This document shows, piece by piece, positions 47,433 to 58,287 of a stretch of DNA of 64,000 nucleotides. The stretch comes from Actinomortierella ambigua (Eukaryota; Mortierellomycota; Mortierellomycetes; Mortierellales; Mortierellaceae). Below the pieces are notes generated by a model, which saw only the letters and a list, made by a program, of their open reading frames with translations, searched no databases and was not told the DNA's origin. The translations under genes were made by a program, and so were the position numbers. Every line of letters starts with the position of its first letter. The first letter of the stretch is position 1. The DNA is taken from assembly GCA_016098155.1 (NCBI GenBank), contig JAAAJB010000077.1:21387-85386 (forward strand). The letters are read 5' to 3'.

Positions 47433-48811
47433 GGGAGTGAATGGAGGTCGGAAAGGTGCAGCTGAGTGGAGAGGAATGGGAACAAAAGGGGGAGCCGATG
47501 TACACAAGAGGAAAAGAAAGAGGGAAAAAAGGTTTGGGGGGAAGGGGAGAAGGACCGACCGACCTTCTTATATGGCCTCGGTCTTGGCACAGGATATCAA
47601 AATCTCATAAGGGCCCTCTTGTCTGTATTTCTGGGCGCCAAGGCACATGGAAACGAATGGTGTAAGCGCCGTTTACGTGTCCCTCTCCTCCACCCCTCTC
47701 ACACACGCGCACATACGTACTCTCTGTTCCTCACTCACTCTCAATCTCTCTCTCTCTCTCGTCGCTGCTTTGTTGAAAGTGTATGAAGCGACCCCCTTCG
47801 TTCTTTTTTGGGCTGGGCGTGTACGCACATATGGGAAGCATCTTTCTGATAGACAGACATTCTTCAATAGGCTCGCTCTCCTCTGCAAGAGAGAAAACTC
47901 CCGACATCAGTATTTTGGTTACGTGGACGATCATGCTTCCAGCCTTTTCCTGCAATGGTCTTGTACACGAGACAATTTTTTTCTTTGTTTTGCCACCGAT
48001 TTTGATTCGTTGTACAATGGGCTATTTCATGGCGCCTTCACTTGCAACTGACCAGAAGGGCGCAACGTGGCCTGCAGCTCCACCCATCCACAATGGAGGT
48101 TCCTTGATCCTGCTCGATTCTTTCGTCCCTTCTTTCCTTCACTCTTTCCCTCTCCCCTCGTTTGGCTTACCTTCTCGCACTGCCCACCAAACTTTCCTAA
48201 TGGGGCTTTTAGGTTCATTCGCTGCCCAGCCAGTGGAGGGCGCTTATACGATGAAAGATCGTCGGTATCTTGAAAGGTCATTGGCTGAGCAGCTCACTGG
48301 TGATTGTATGTGCAACGGAACGTGGCGAGGGCTACCAAAACCACCGCTCTTTTTCTCCTACCGTGTCGCTTGCGCACCCAAGACATCCGGGAACCGTGCA
48401 AAGGAATACAGAGTCTGTTTCCTTGTCCAACAAGACACACCCACCAAATCCTGTGCCGGGCCTCAAAGTGACAAAGTTGTGTGGGTCAGGAAAAGCGCAT
48501 GTCGGAGAGGGGATAGTCTTGTACCACTTTCACTACATACAATTCATGGCGATATCACTGTGGCAGCAGCGAAGGAGTGATTCTGCAGTGACCATATTCA
48601 TTCCCACACCCCTTCTACAGGTGTGGCAGTTCGTGCACTTGTCGATTGTGTGACATGTACAATTTTGTTCGTGTGTGTAGCCCCAGGCTTGCATCATCCC
48701 TTTCTCTCAGGGGATGCAACGAGAACCCCCTCCCGTTTATGCTCCTGTTCAACCACATTGCGCATGAAAAGGAGGGGTGTGTGCTCTGTCGACGCTGCAT
48801 TTTTCTTTTTG
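47433..48811. other. gene-free spacer
   Basis: This is the upstream flank of the PB1-UBA gene and leader side of the next gene. A CT run lies at 47739-47762. An open plus frame of 265 codons at 47783-48580 has no family, no splice support and mixed composition, so I do not call it. Confidence 0.5.
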
Positions 48812-48818
48812 TATAAAA
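48812..48818 (+). promoter_or_regulatory. TATA box
   Basis: TATAAAA lies 74 bp upstream of the first ATG (48892), followed by a CT-rich leader. The sequence is a good match to a fungal core promoter. Confidence 0.6.
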
Positions 48819-48891
48819 GGTGGATCAATTTCTCACACGAGAACCTTTCCTCGATATCTCTCCTCCTTCCTCTTTCTTTCTAAGCATCTCG

Positions 48892-49775
48892 ATGCACATC
48901 TGCAAGGGCTTGCTCTTTCTGACAGCTGGTGAGGACCTGTATCTGATGGGTTGGTGGTCCGAGCACGACAGTTAAAATCGATTAGAGAGCTAAACATCGA
49001 GCTTCTTGGTGATGTATCCTTTCACATAGCGTTCGTGGTGTTGGCAAAAGACGCCGTGGTATCACGCGGTGTATACAATGGCGACGATACAACAAACCCG
49101 TATGCTCGCAGCATCAAAGTGTTTCTTGACCCTCGCAACCATCCCATGGCGGTCGCTTCGATCCTGATGTTTGCTGGGGCCAAGACTGGGTACGACCCCC
49201 ATTCACAGACACCAGCAAAATCAAGACACAGGTATCGAGCCTTTCGAAAGAAGGTGGCAAAGTTCCCAGGCTTCTTGAGAGGGGACACGTTTCGTTTGAT
49301 TCTTAACTTGGAGGGAGGAAGCCTTGAAGAGGTGGAAGACAAGGTGCACAGGGCGTATCCATTCGCCGACGGAGGATACATTGGCAGCAACATTCGATAC
49401 TCGATCCCGACCACAAACATCACGCTCAGTCTCGCGGATTATGTGTTCAGCCTTGTCGTGATCAGCAAGCCATACGGCGACGAGGATCCCGATGATTCAA
49501 ACACCAAGATGACGATAGAGCTGGTCAGGTTGCATCTCAAGATTTGCGCATCTGATGGCGACGGCACCGTCCAGATCCCAAAGCAAGCTGCCAGGCTTAT
49601 CGTATCGCAGTTGGAGGTTAAGCCGCACTACCTGATACGACGCGCAGAGCACCTGGCGAAGAAGATACCCAAGAAGTCGCTTGTCGACTTTGTCAAGTAT
49701 TTTTGGTCGAAAGATCCATCCACCAACCCCCCTTACTTGACGTATGACAATACCCCATCCATCTCTTTCCAATAA
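48892..49775 (+). CDS. unrecognised protein with uncertain first exon
   Basis: The body of the gene is one open frame from about 48988 to 49775 (over 260 codons). It has well-mixed composition (SFHIAFVVLAKDAVVSRGVY; DTFRLILNLEGG; PFADGGYIGSNIRYSIPTTN) but no in-frame ATG near its start. The first ATG after the TATA box is at 48892 and encodes MHICKGLLFLTA. A GTGAGG donor after 48928 can join to an AGAG acceptor ending at 48987 and keep the frame, giving MHICKGLLFLTAELNIELLG. This intron (59 nt) is plausible but the acceptor is weak. I know no family. It may be a lineage-specific gene. The C-terminus (FVKYFWSKDPSTNPPYLTYD) looks folded. Confidence 0.55.
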
Positions 49776-50533
49776 ATATGCATCATGGGCTGCCAATGGT
49801 TCTCACAGTGGCGCCCCCCCCCCTTTTTTTTTGAAGGTTGATGTATCGCCTTCAGTCTTTTAACTGCGCGCTTTTTCTCACACATCATTCTTCGCCAATA
49901 CCTTTGTTTCACTAAAGTCGCATCGAGCCTCTCTCTGTTTGTATGTGCATCCAATGTGAGACCATTTTGCCTTCAGTGAGTTTTTGCTCGAAACCTTGGG
50001 GTCGTCTCCTGACCACACGAAGGCTCGTGCACCACTGCAACATCAGTATCAAAGGAAGCCTCCAAACCTTCTCGTTAGGCATAAGATTAGCGTTGCACTG
50101 ACACTTTGGCCAACACGAAATCCCCTACCCTGCAGGGAGTTGTCATAGGAAGGATCCCCCTCTCCTTTTTTTCTTGTTCCATGCAATCGCGTGGGAGAGT
50201 GAATGAATGAATTCCGATTCCTGAGAAGCCAGTTAATTCATAAAGTGGGTGAAATGAACCAAATTTAGCGAGCGCAGGCAAAAGTGGACCTGGGTGAGGA
50301 AGGGATCGCGATAAGATAACAGCCTCACGCGACAATCAATCTGGCAACACGTCTACCGAGATATGCATGACGCCCCAACTTGGTGCCGTCCTCAGATCGA
50401 CTATTTTCATACTCCTACTCCAACACCACTGACCGGGCCGCTATGGATAAAGGACGTTACTCTTTTTTTTTTTGGGGGGGGGTTTCTTGCATCGTTTATT
50501 CGTTTGCAAAAAAGGTTCAAATGATTTTTGTGC
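49776..50533. other. gene-free spacer
   Basis: C-run/T-run pairs occur at about 49816-49833 and T-run/G-run at 50462-50481. No gene is seen. Confidence 0.55.
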
Positions 50534-53021
50534 CTAAGTGTGGAAGACCGTGTTGATGTCGCCATGCATTAGACTGTCGTAGGCCGACCGGAAAGTGTGT
50601 TGGAGGTATCGCACACGTCGGCCAGTACACGTCTCGGCAACATTTTTGTGTGTCTCAAAAGGATCCATGACCTGAAGCACAAGCGCATGGGGATCTTGTT
50701 CGTTGGGCTGGGGTGAGCGGCAGCCGTCTTCGTAATAACCACTGTGCCGCTTTTTCTTCCTGAGACTGGAACTACGATGGGTCGGTGGCAATGTCAGCGT
50801 GAGTGGGTGGTGATGGGGATGTAGTTGCTCACGAGATGGTTGTGATAGGGCGATGGGCTGAGAAGGTAGAACGGGACTTGGTGGGAATGGACTTTGTGAT
50901 CGTTGTGGCTGTGGTTGTGGCGATGGAGGCTGCGAGGTTTGCTGCTGCTGGTATATCGAGAGGTGTTGACCGAGTTTGGATCGGATTCCACCCAAGCGCA
51001 CGGCGACCTGTTGATGGATGTAATCAAACTCTTCGCCATAGAATCGGCACATGGCCAAGAAGAGTTCGCCTGCACTCTGCTGGTTTTTGCTGGCAGCGAT
51101 GGCAAACTGATCGCCGGGCGTCGTGCGGACAAACGAACAATCGTAGCCATCCACCATAGCTTCTCTCTTCCGACCGCTCTCTGATGCCTGCAGGTTAGGG
51201 AGTATAGGTGGCGACGTGGACTGGAGGAAGGTGATCACCATCCACGTCAAGGCGTAGCTTGTCAAGAAGAATCCCGTTGTTGGTCCCGCTTCCTCGTCTT
51301 CCTCATCTTTGTTCTTTTCCTCCGTAGCTACTGACGGTGGCTCTTTTTGCTCGTGACTTTCGATCACCAACGTTTCTGGACCAGCCAGAATGCGGTGCCT
51401 GCGCGCTAGTTGCTTTGTTGCTGTAAGAATGGGGTTGAATCGGCCTGGGTCAATCTCGGCGTAGTGGCTGATCAGCTCTGTGTTCATCAGTCGCAGTGGT
51501 GAGTCGTGGCACATAATGAAGGTCAGACCAGAAGCTGGCTCCTTGAGGCGAATAAGGACTGGGTGGATGTCGGAGGCGGGAAAGATGGCCAAGTCCTCGT
51601 AGCCTTCCTCCTCAAGGATAACCTGCAGAGCCTCCATAGACACCTTTTGTGATGGACATTGTAGCATGACATCAACCTCGCTCTCGTTTGTCGCCAGCGC
51701 AAACTCGACCGATCTATTTTTGGTGTTCAAAAGGTGCAGGCGAATGAGTAAAGGTACACCACATAGAGACATCAAATCCTGGGCTTGTGACTTGTATCGT
51801 TGTCATTTTTTTTTTATATCCGCATCAACATACCCGATGAATGCGACCCGCACATATGGAAAGCCGAGTCTCTGACTAATCTTGCGTTCTAGCATGTACC
51901 GCTGGTCCTCAATAATGTTGTACCGCTCCTCTGTCAATGCATGGGACTATTTTTTTGAAGAAGAAGAGGTAGAGACGCAGAGGGGGTTAGATGTCTGGCG
52001 AAACTCTATTTTTCGTCCACCATGGAGAGAAAGTGATTTGGTGCACCATACTTTGTGAAGTTTCTGGATGTAACGGTCGACAAGAGCTATCCTGGCCCGC
52101 TCCTCACTCTCCTTCAGCTGATGTTGTTCACGCTCATAAGCCTCGTGTTCCCGCTGGAGAGCCAGCTCCGCCATCGACACTGCTTCTTGGTTCTGCTTCT
52201 CAAGAGTTGAAATCTTGTTCTGGTTGTGTCCATGAGTGTACTTGGTTACCCTTCCATCGGATGTGGATGCGCCGCCTGATCCAGGGCTGACCCATTGGTC
52301 CTGACGCAGATGGTACACGAGGATTGCGAGAACGTCCTGGTAATCTTCGTTGATGTAGGCATATTCCCAAAGAAAGTCTTGGATTTCAGCACCGGTCAGA
52401 GCAGGAATCTCGATGGCTTTGGGGACAAAGGGGTTCCGCCTTGTCGGGCTAGGTGAAGGTGTGTTCAGAGGACTATCTTGGAGTGATGGGTCCTGGTCGT
52501 CGTTGCTGCCTTCGTCGTCACTGAGCTCGCTCCAGCCAGAAGCACTGGTGTCTGACTGTATGACGATCCGTGTCTTGTGTGGGAACAGTTTGAAGCTGCC
52601 GTTCAGCGTTGACCTGTAGTATAGAAACAGGGTCTCCTCGCGGTCGAGTCCTGATCGACGGATGTACCGTGAAAGAGCAGCGTGTCGCCCTTCTTCATCC
52701 TCGTGGTTGCTCAGCAGCTGGGAGACAAATCCAATATCGTCGGTCAGATCCTCAAAGGAGATGGTGTAGGTGTTGCTCCCTTTCTTTGGGTTGATCATGT
52801 TGGCATGCTCAAACAGGATCACCTCGACGAGGAGCTGAAAGAGCTCTCTCCTCGAATATTTGGCTGGTGCTTCGCCCTAAGATTTTGTGTCACATTTCAT
52901 GGATGGTTAGGGCTATTGAGGATAGTCGCAGGGGCTTTCTCCTGTTGTAAGACCAGGGCACAGACCTTTCTTTCCTGTCATTACTCATTGCATGCTCATT
53001 GCTTACCTGGAATGCCGACAT
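50534..53021 (-). CDS. Cid1-like nucleotidyltransferase-fold protein with degenerate active site
   Basis: Four exons (53021-53007, 52876-52052, 51946-51834, 51713-50534) give 710 aa. An N-terminal helical region with acidic linker precedes a charged helix (EREQHQLKESEERARIALVD). The splice 51834/51713 creates the signature Gly318-Ser319 in AFIGSVEFALATNESEVDVM. Two of the three metal-binding Asp positions are changed: the first is Glu330 (SEVDV), the second is kept as Asp332, and the third aligns with Ile384 (SGLTFIMCHD, where active enzymes have GDI/CDI). The PAP-associated domain is present (TSYALTWMVITFLQS; NVAETCTGRRVRYLQHTF). It is probably an inactive member that binds RNA or partners, paralogous to the intact enzyme at 17423. 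Confidence 0.78.
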
Positions 53022-54040
53022 GGTCGGGTTTGGGAGACGTTTTCGACTGTTGGAAGGAAAGAAGAAGAAGAAGCTGGTTGCCGCTCCCTCCTCTTGACTC
53101 ACGATTGACGCTTTTGTTTGTTTGCCGCTGCACGTGAAACAGCGCTGATTGGCGGACTTGCAAATGCGTGGTGGGAATCGCAGCGCCACCAACAACTATA
53201 TGAATCAAAAGGCGGAGTAATTGTAGGATGATTGTTTTGTGTTGCTGCCAATGTTTTGGAGAGTGTATGTGTGTATGTGTGATGGTGATGCACGGTAACA
53301 GAGAGCAGCCGATCGAGACAAAGTGTTCGAAAACAAACTGGACGACGGTTTGAACTCGTAGCCGACAACGATAGATAAATAATTGGAGATGGAGAGAGGA
53401 GGGAATGGCTGCATCCTTTCCTGCAGCAGCCGTAGAGATTTCGCTTCCACAGTGAGGGGATGATCGTCGGACCTTGCATACTGCCAAAGTGGTGGGTTGT
53501 TGTAAAAGAAGCACGACATTGTCTTCTGCTCTACCTCTCGCTCTTCCTTTCTCTCTTCTTTTCTTTTCTGTCTTGCTTCTCCTCTCCTCTTCTCTGCTCT
53601 CCCTTCCCCCGCTGTCGGTCCGTGTATTTTATTCTTCCTTCTCCTGCTGCAAAAACCACTACAATTCCACCGAAACGAGTCTGTCCCTGTATTTTGTATC
53701 TCAAATTCCTGTCTTTCCCCTTCTCCTTCCGCGCCCCTATCCCTTTTTCTCCAGCTCTTCGTCAGCATTGTTTCCTTGACATCCTTCCCCTTCTTTGACA
53801 TCAAGTTTCTCATTCACCTCTTCACCTTCTCTTCTACTTCCACGTTGTAGAAAGCACCATACAGATTCCTCTTGTGTGTGATTTCTTTTGGTCCTACTTC
53901 ACACCTTTCTTCGTTTCTTTTTATCAGAGTGTTGTCGTCTTCCACTCCCTACCCCTGGCCATTGTTCTCTCTCCCTTTGCCGGTCCCACCTCCCACCTCC
54001 CCTTTACTTACATTCTTTCCTTTGAGCCAGGCTGAGAGGG
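53022..54040. other. divergent promoter region, pyrimidine-rich
   Basis: About 1 kb separates the start codons of the degenerate nucleotidyltransferase (-) and the membrane-anchored gene (+). The right half (53500-54020) is a long CT-rich leader. No gene is seen. Confidence 0.5.
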
Positions 54041-55144
54041 ATGCCACTGCTCTCATTCCCAAGCTCAAGGCATAGGGCCTCGCTGATCGCTGCACTGCTT
54101 CTAGCTGAATTCGTTGTGATTCTTTGGATCCGATATCCGGCAATCAGTGACCGTGATGACGGTTCATGGAAGACTGTCGAGTTTAAGAATCGACGCGCTT
54201 CGTGGCAACATCCAGAGCTGGAGGATTTTTCATTGGAGCACATTGGACGAAGGGGCGAGAGCGATGCGGGGGCGATCGTGGTAGGAGAACAGATGTCAGC
54301 CGACAGGAGCAGCGACAGCATAGACAAATGGCGCAGGTGGCCGCTCTGGAGGGCGAGCATCAGTAGGAAACAGGCACCACAGGCAAAAGATGGAGTTCTT
54401 CACCGCGTGAACAATGGACAGGAGAGTGACGCAAACCCAAAGAGGCATGACGAGCAAAACGACACCATGACACCCCAATTGTCATCCTCGCAGGCAAACA
54501 CTCCATTCTCCAGTCTCGAAGGCTTGGTTTTGACCAATTCCGATTCCCAAGTACAGAAGGAGGCTGTGGAGGTCAAGGTGAGCAGGCTGAGCGAACAAGT
54601 CATCGAGGACAAGGCCAAGGACAGACTGGATAGAAAAGCCAGATCCAGGCATCTACACGATGAAGCTGCTCGTAGGGCCAAAATGCGCGAAGAGCGCAAG
54701 CAGGGCCAACTGATTCCTGTCATGGACGAGAACGGCGTTGAGATTGAGGACCATTTTATTTCTCCTCGCGATCTGGATGGCGACGGTATTCCGGATGCAT
54801 ATGTGCTGCTACGACCCACGGACAACTCCAAGTACATGATGGACGTCGGTCTCTTTGACGAGGACACTGCTGCAATGGCGATGATGGTACCTGCTCCACC
54901 AAAGCCATCTTCGACAGAGTCTGCTCCTTCCCCTCCTCCCACACCCGAGCCCACGAAAAAGCCTCCGGTTGTTGTTATCGTACCAGGGAGCCAGCCCATA
55001 GCACCATCCCACGAGACATTGCCTTCCACAGATCCTCCATCCAGTCCCCAGCTACCAGACCCAGCGCTGTCCTCAGACAACAAACCCTCGTCTGAGATTG
55101 TAACAGATGCAGCAGGGTCTGCACAACCAACAGGGTCGAGCTAA
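54041..55144 (+). CDS. membrane-anchored or secreted protein with a calcium-loop motif
   Basis: A single exon of 367 aa that I do not recognise as a family. It begins with a signal anchor (ASLIAALLLAEFVVILWIRY) after a short basic head, suggesting a type II protein with its body in the secretory lumen. The middle has charged helices (EVKVSRLSEQVIEDKAKDRL; HDEAARRAKMREERKQGQ). D244-LDGDGIPDAY then matches the D-x-D-G-D-G-I-x-D loop of EF-hand/thrombospondin-type-3 calcium sites. The last 90 residues are Pro/Ser/Thr-rich, like an O-glycosylated wall-spanning stalk. The role is unknown. Confidence 0.7.
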   Translation: MPLLSFPSSRHRASLIAALLLAEFVVILWIRYPAISDRDDGSWKTVEFKNRRASWQHPELEDFSLEHIGRRGESDAGAIVVGEQMSADRSSDSIDKWRRWPLWRASISRKQAPQAKDGVLHRVNNGQESDANPKRHDEQNDTMTPQLSSSQANTPFSSLEGLVLTNSDSQVQKEAVEVKVSRLSEQVIEDKAKDRLDRKARSRHLHDEAARRAKMREERKQGQLIPVMDENGVEIEDHFISPRDLDGDGIPDAYVLLRPTDNSKYMMDVGLFDEDTAAMAMMVPAPPKPSSTESAPSPPPTPEPTKKPPVVVIVPGSQPIAPSHETLPSTDPPSSPQLPDPALSSDNKPSSEIVTDAAGSAQPTGSS

Positions 55145-55389
55145 AAAAAAATAAATTTTTGGGACGTCACGCAGAGGTTTTTTTTTTGTTTGTGAATGCT
55201 GCACCTTTACATTCATCGCGCGTCGACCCAACATCCCCCCCGCCCCCCACAGTGTAGTCTCATTCTCTCTTTTCTCTCTCCTCCCCCATTCCAGGAGCAG
55301 GATCAGCGCCAAGGACACTGCACTGCTTCTTCTTCTTCTGTTTTTTTTTTGCTCAGATACACATCCTCATCGGACCGACCCACCCGACA

Positions 55390-57802
55390 ATGTCAAATTG
55401 GGTCAATCATACTGCCGCCACTATGCAGGCCGGAAGAGGCACCAACAACTACCCTCAGCGGACCAGCCGATCGTCGACCGCCGCTGCAGCCGCCGCCCAT
55501 GCCCAGGCTCACGCCCAAGTAGCCGTACAAGGACAGCAGCCGATACATCCCCAGCCGCCACTCAAGTTTCATAATCAGCATCAGCATTTGATGCAGCAGC
55601 AGGCGCAGCCGCATGGACATCCAGTCCAGCCCCATCCACATGCTGCTCACCATCCTGGAGTCGGTGCTCCAGTGGCAGCAGGAGCCGGCCACCCTCAGCC
55701 TCCGATCCACCCTGTTCAGCATCAGCATCAGATAGCGATGCAGCAACAGCAACAGCAACAACAGCAACAGCAACAACAGCAAGTACAGCAGCAGCAACAA
55801 CAGCAGGTTCAGCAGCAACAGCAACAGCAGGCGCAGTTCCAGGCACAGTTGGCTCAACAAGCGATCCAACAACAGCAGCGGTACACGATGACGAACGGCG
55901 CAGTACTACCGCCGTACCGGAACCCTCTGCCCAAGGTGCAGGGCACGTACAGCACGTACGCGTCGAGGATACGTGAAGCGAACAGTGCGCTGATTCTGCC
56001 GCTGTCGCTGGGTCGTCGCGCCAAGCGCGCCGTGGTGTCGATGGCGGAGAGTGACGAGGACGATTGGGATTTCGAAGACTCGCCACGCGGAACGCCGACT
56101 CGGCTGCAAAAGGAGAGGGAGCAGCGCGAGAGGCTGGAGAAGGAGAAGAAGGCCGTGCTGGTGCCCCGACCTCGCAAGACGCGCCATATCTTTCATTCGC
56201 GAAAGACCCTGGAATCCGTGGCGGACCATGAGGCGATCTTGGTCCCGATTCGCTTGGATATTGATACGGATGATTACAGGCTGCGTGATACGTTCACGTG
56301 GAATGTCAATGGTAATATATTTATTTATTTATGCAAAAATCTGAAAATCTGAATGAGCGCGATCGGCAACGTGTGGTTGCTAACCATTATTTTCTTCTTC
56401 TTCTTTCCCATCTTACTGTTTGGTTGACGCATGCCTTTGTCCTCAGAACAACTCATGACGCCCGAAAACTTTGCAGAGATTCTGTGCGACGACTTGGATT
56501 TGAATCTGGCCAAGTTTGTTCCGGAGATTGCGGCCTCGATCCGCAATCAGATTGCCGAGTTTGAGCCAATTGCAGAAGTGCAGGTTCCCGACGAGGGATC
56601 ACGCACCATCATTCAGGTATGATTCTTGTCGTCCATGGAGAGAAGTGTATTATTTGAGCTTGTTTCTTGAAGGGAGAGAAGGGAAGGGAATCATGACACT
56701 CACTTTATTCTTCTTCCAATCTATCTTTCATTTGTCTCTTTTGATAGCTGGACTTGCACGTTGGAGGCATCAATCTTCGGGATCGTTTCGAGTGGGATGT
56801 AGGTTCAGAGTTGACGCCTGAAGAGTTTTCCAAGCAACTGGCGGCCGATTTGGGCATTGGAGGCGAATTCGTGGCGATGATTGCACACGAGATCCACGAA
56901 CAGCTTTTCCGGTTCAAGCAGGACCGATTACTCGACCGTGGAGGATTTGATATTGACCCCTTGTACTCGGGATTCCGTCCTACAGACGATGGCGAAAACT
57001 GGTGCCCAGCTCTCGAGGCCTTAACGGCTGAAGAATTGGAGAAGATTATGGAGGACCGTGAGCGTAGCGTTCGGTATGTGGTTCATGTTTTGTTTTTGTC
57101 TTTTAGCAAAAGCTTTGTCGCTTTTTGTTGTATTTTGTGGATCACCAAAGTAAGGAGTCGTCCCCATTAACAGGTCATTTTGGATGTTTATTAACCTCAT
57201 TCTCTCACCCCCCCCCCTTTTTTTTTTCTTGTAGCCGTAACCGACGAGAAACATCACGATATGGCAATCGTCGTCGTGGTGGTGCGAGTGGATCGATGAT
57301 GGGCAGGACATACCAGTCGCTGTCAAAGCGGGGCGTTCGTCTTGGAGCTCGGGGTCCAGCGATGGATATGGCAGGATATCAGAGCTGGCGGTGCAAGCAA
57401 TGTGGACTGGGAGCACACTCGACGGTGATGCTGCGATTGGGACCCGACGGCGAACGGACTCTTTGTAACACGTGTGGCATCTACTGGCGCGTCAAGGGAG
57501 CGCTGCCTGACCTTCGCAAGGACCTTTTTATCTTTACGGAGGATTCAGGAGCAGCCGAGGACAAGAGCGTGGGAGACTCTGATGTTCAAGAAGAACAGCA
57601 GCAGCAACAACAACAGCAACAACAGCAACAACAACAACCACAGCAACAGCAGCAACAGCAGCAACAGCAACCACAAACACAATCACTACCACCACAACAA
57701 CAACAACAAGAGCAGCAGCCAGAGCAGCAGCATTCTCAGTATGAGCAGCAACAGCAACTGTCAGAATACTCGGATAGCGAGCATGGCTCTACGCCAGCAT
57801 AA
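55390..57802 (+). CDS. SNF5/SMARCB1 family chromatin-remodelling subunit with GATA-type zinc finger
   Basis: It is a core subunit of SWI/SNF or RSC nucleosome remodellers. Four exons (55390-56311, 56447-56616, 56748-57073, 57235-57802) give 661 aa. A Gln/His-rich N-terminus with a poly-Gln run precedes the SNF5 domain. The domain comprises two repeats around VPIRLDIDTDDYRLRDTFTW...LMTPENFAEILCDD and LDLHVGGINLRDRFEWDV...LTPEEFSKQLAADL. After a basic stretch (RNRRETSRYGNRRRGG) there is a GATA-type finger C526-x2-C529-x20-C550-x2-C553 (RTLCNTCGIYWR). The tail is a second long Gln run. An SNF5 plus GATA finger arrangement occurs in other fungi. Exon junctions fall inside conserved segments and restore them, which supports the model. 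Confidence 0.94.
55739..55880 (+). repeat. CAG/CAA repeat encoding poly-Gln (N-terminal)
   Basis: Mixed CAG/CAA codons encode about 45 Gln with few interruptions in the SNF5 N-terminus. Confidence 0.95.
57594..57765 (+). repeat. CAG/CAA repeat encoding poly-Gln (C-terminal)
   Basis: A second long, interrupted Gln run near the SNF5 C-terminus, mainly CAA/CAG. Confidence 0.95.
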
Positions 57803-58287
57803 CTTTAGCCTTTTTAGACCCTTTCTTTTTTTTTCTTTTTTTTTTTGTACAAAATGCTTGTGATCATCCCTCCCCTTCATCTCCCCTCCGCTCTCTTTTC
57901 CCACTCTAATGTACGTACTGCCGATCAAGTTGGGTTTGTCTTGCTCTACGCATGCTTCTACCCATCTCCTTTTTTTTTCAAACTCTATGGCGGATCTGGG
58001 GCGAAGTCAATATGCATGGAGCAGTACCTCCAGCTGTGTTCCTGAGAGGAACCATTTAGAGTTTGTGTGCGCTGCACTTTTGGGTGGACCTCACCAATTG
58101 AAAGTCACTCAATGTAATTTTTCGGTGGCACCGAAGAACTTGGGGTTAAAGAGGCATGCTCGCCCTCCCCTTTTTTCATGCTGTTCAATTAAAACCTACA
58201 AGTCATCTCATCACTCCTCATTTAGCACTACATTCACTCCCAGAAACAGAAAAGAAAAAAAAAAGAAAGAAAGAAAAAGAAAAAAAA
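57803..58287. other. spacer between SNF5 and tubulin cofactor E
   Basis: It holds T-runs at about 57825-57845, a probable 3' UTR, and an A-rich leader directly before the next ATG. No gene is seen. Confidence 0.6.

Noticed and set aside
47783..48580. 265-codon plus-strand open frame
   Set aside because: Composition changes along its length, it has no recognisable domain or promoter, and most of it is CT-rich spacer; it probably arises by chance.
51714..51833. Reading the degenerate nucleotidyltransferase as one exon from the non-ATG frame start at 51775
   Set aside because: Splicing to 51713 restores the Gly-Ser signature and frame; the longer frame would replace it with intron-derived residues.
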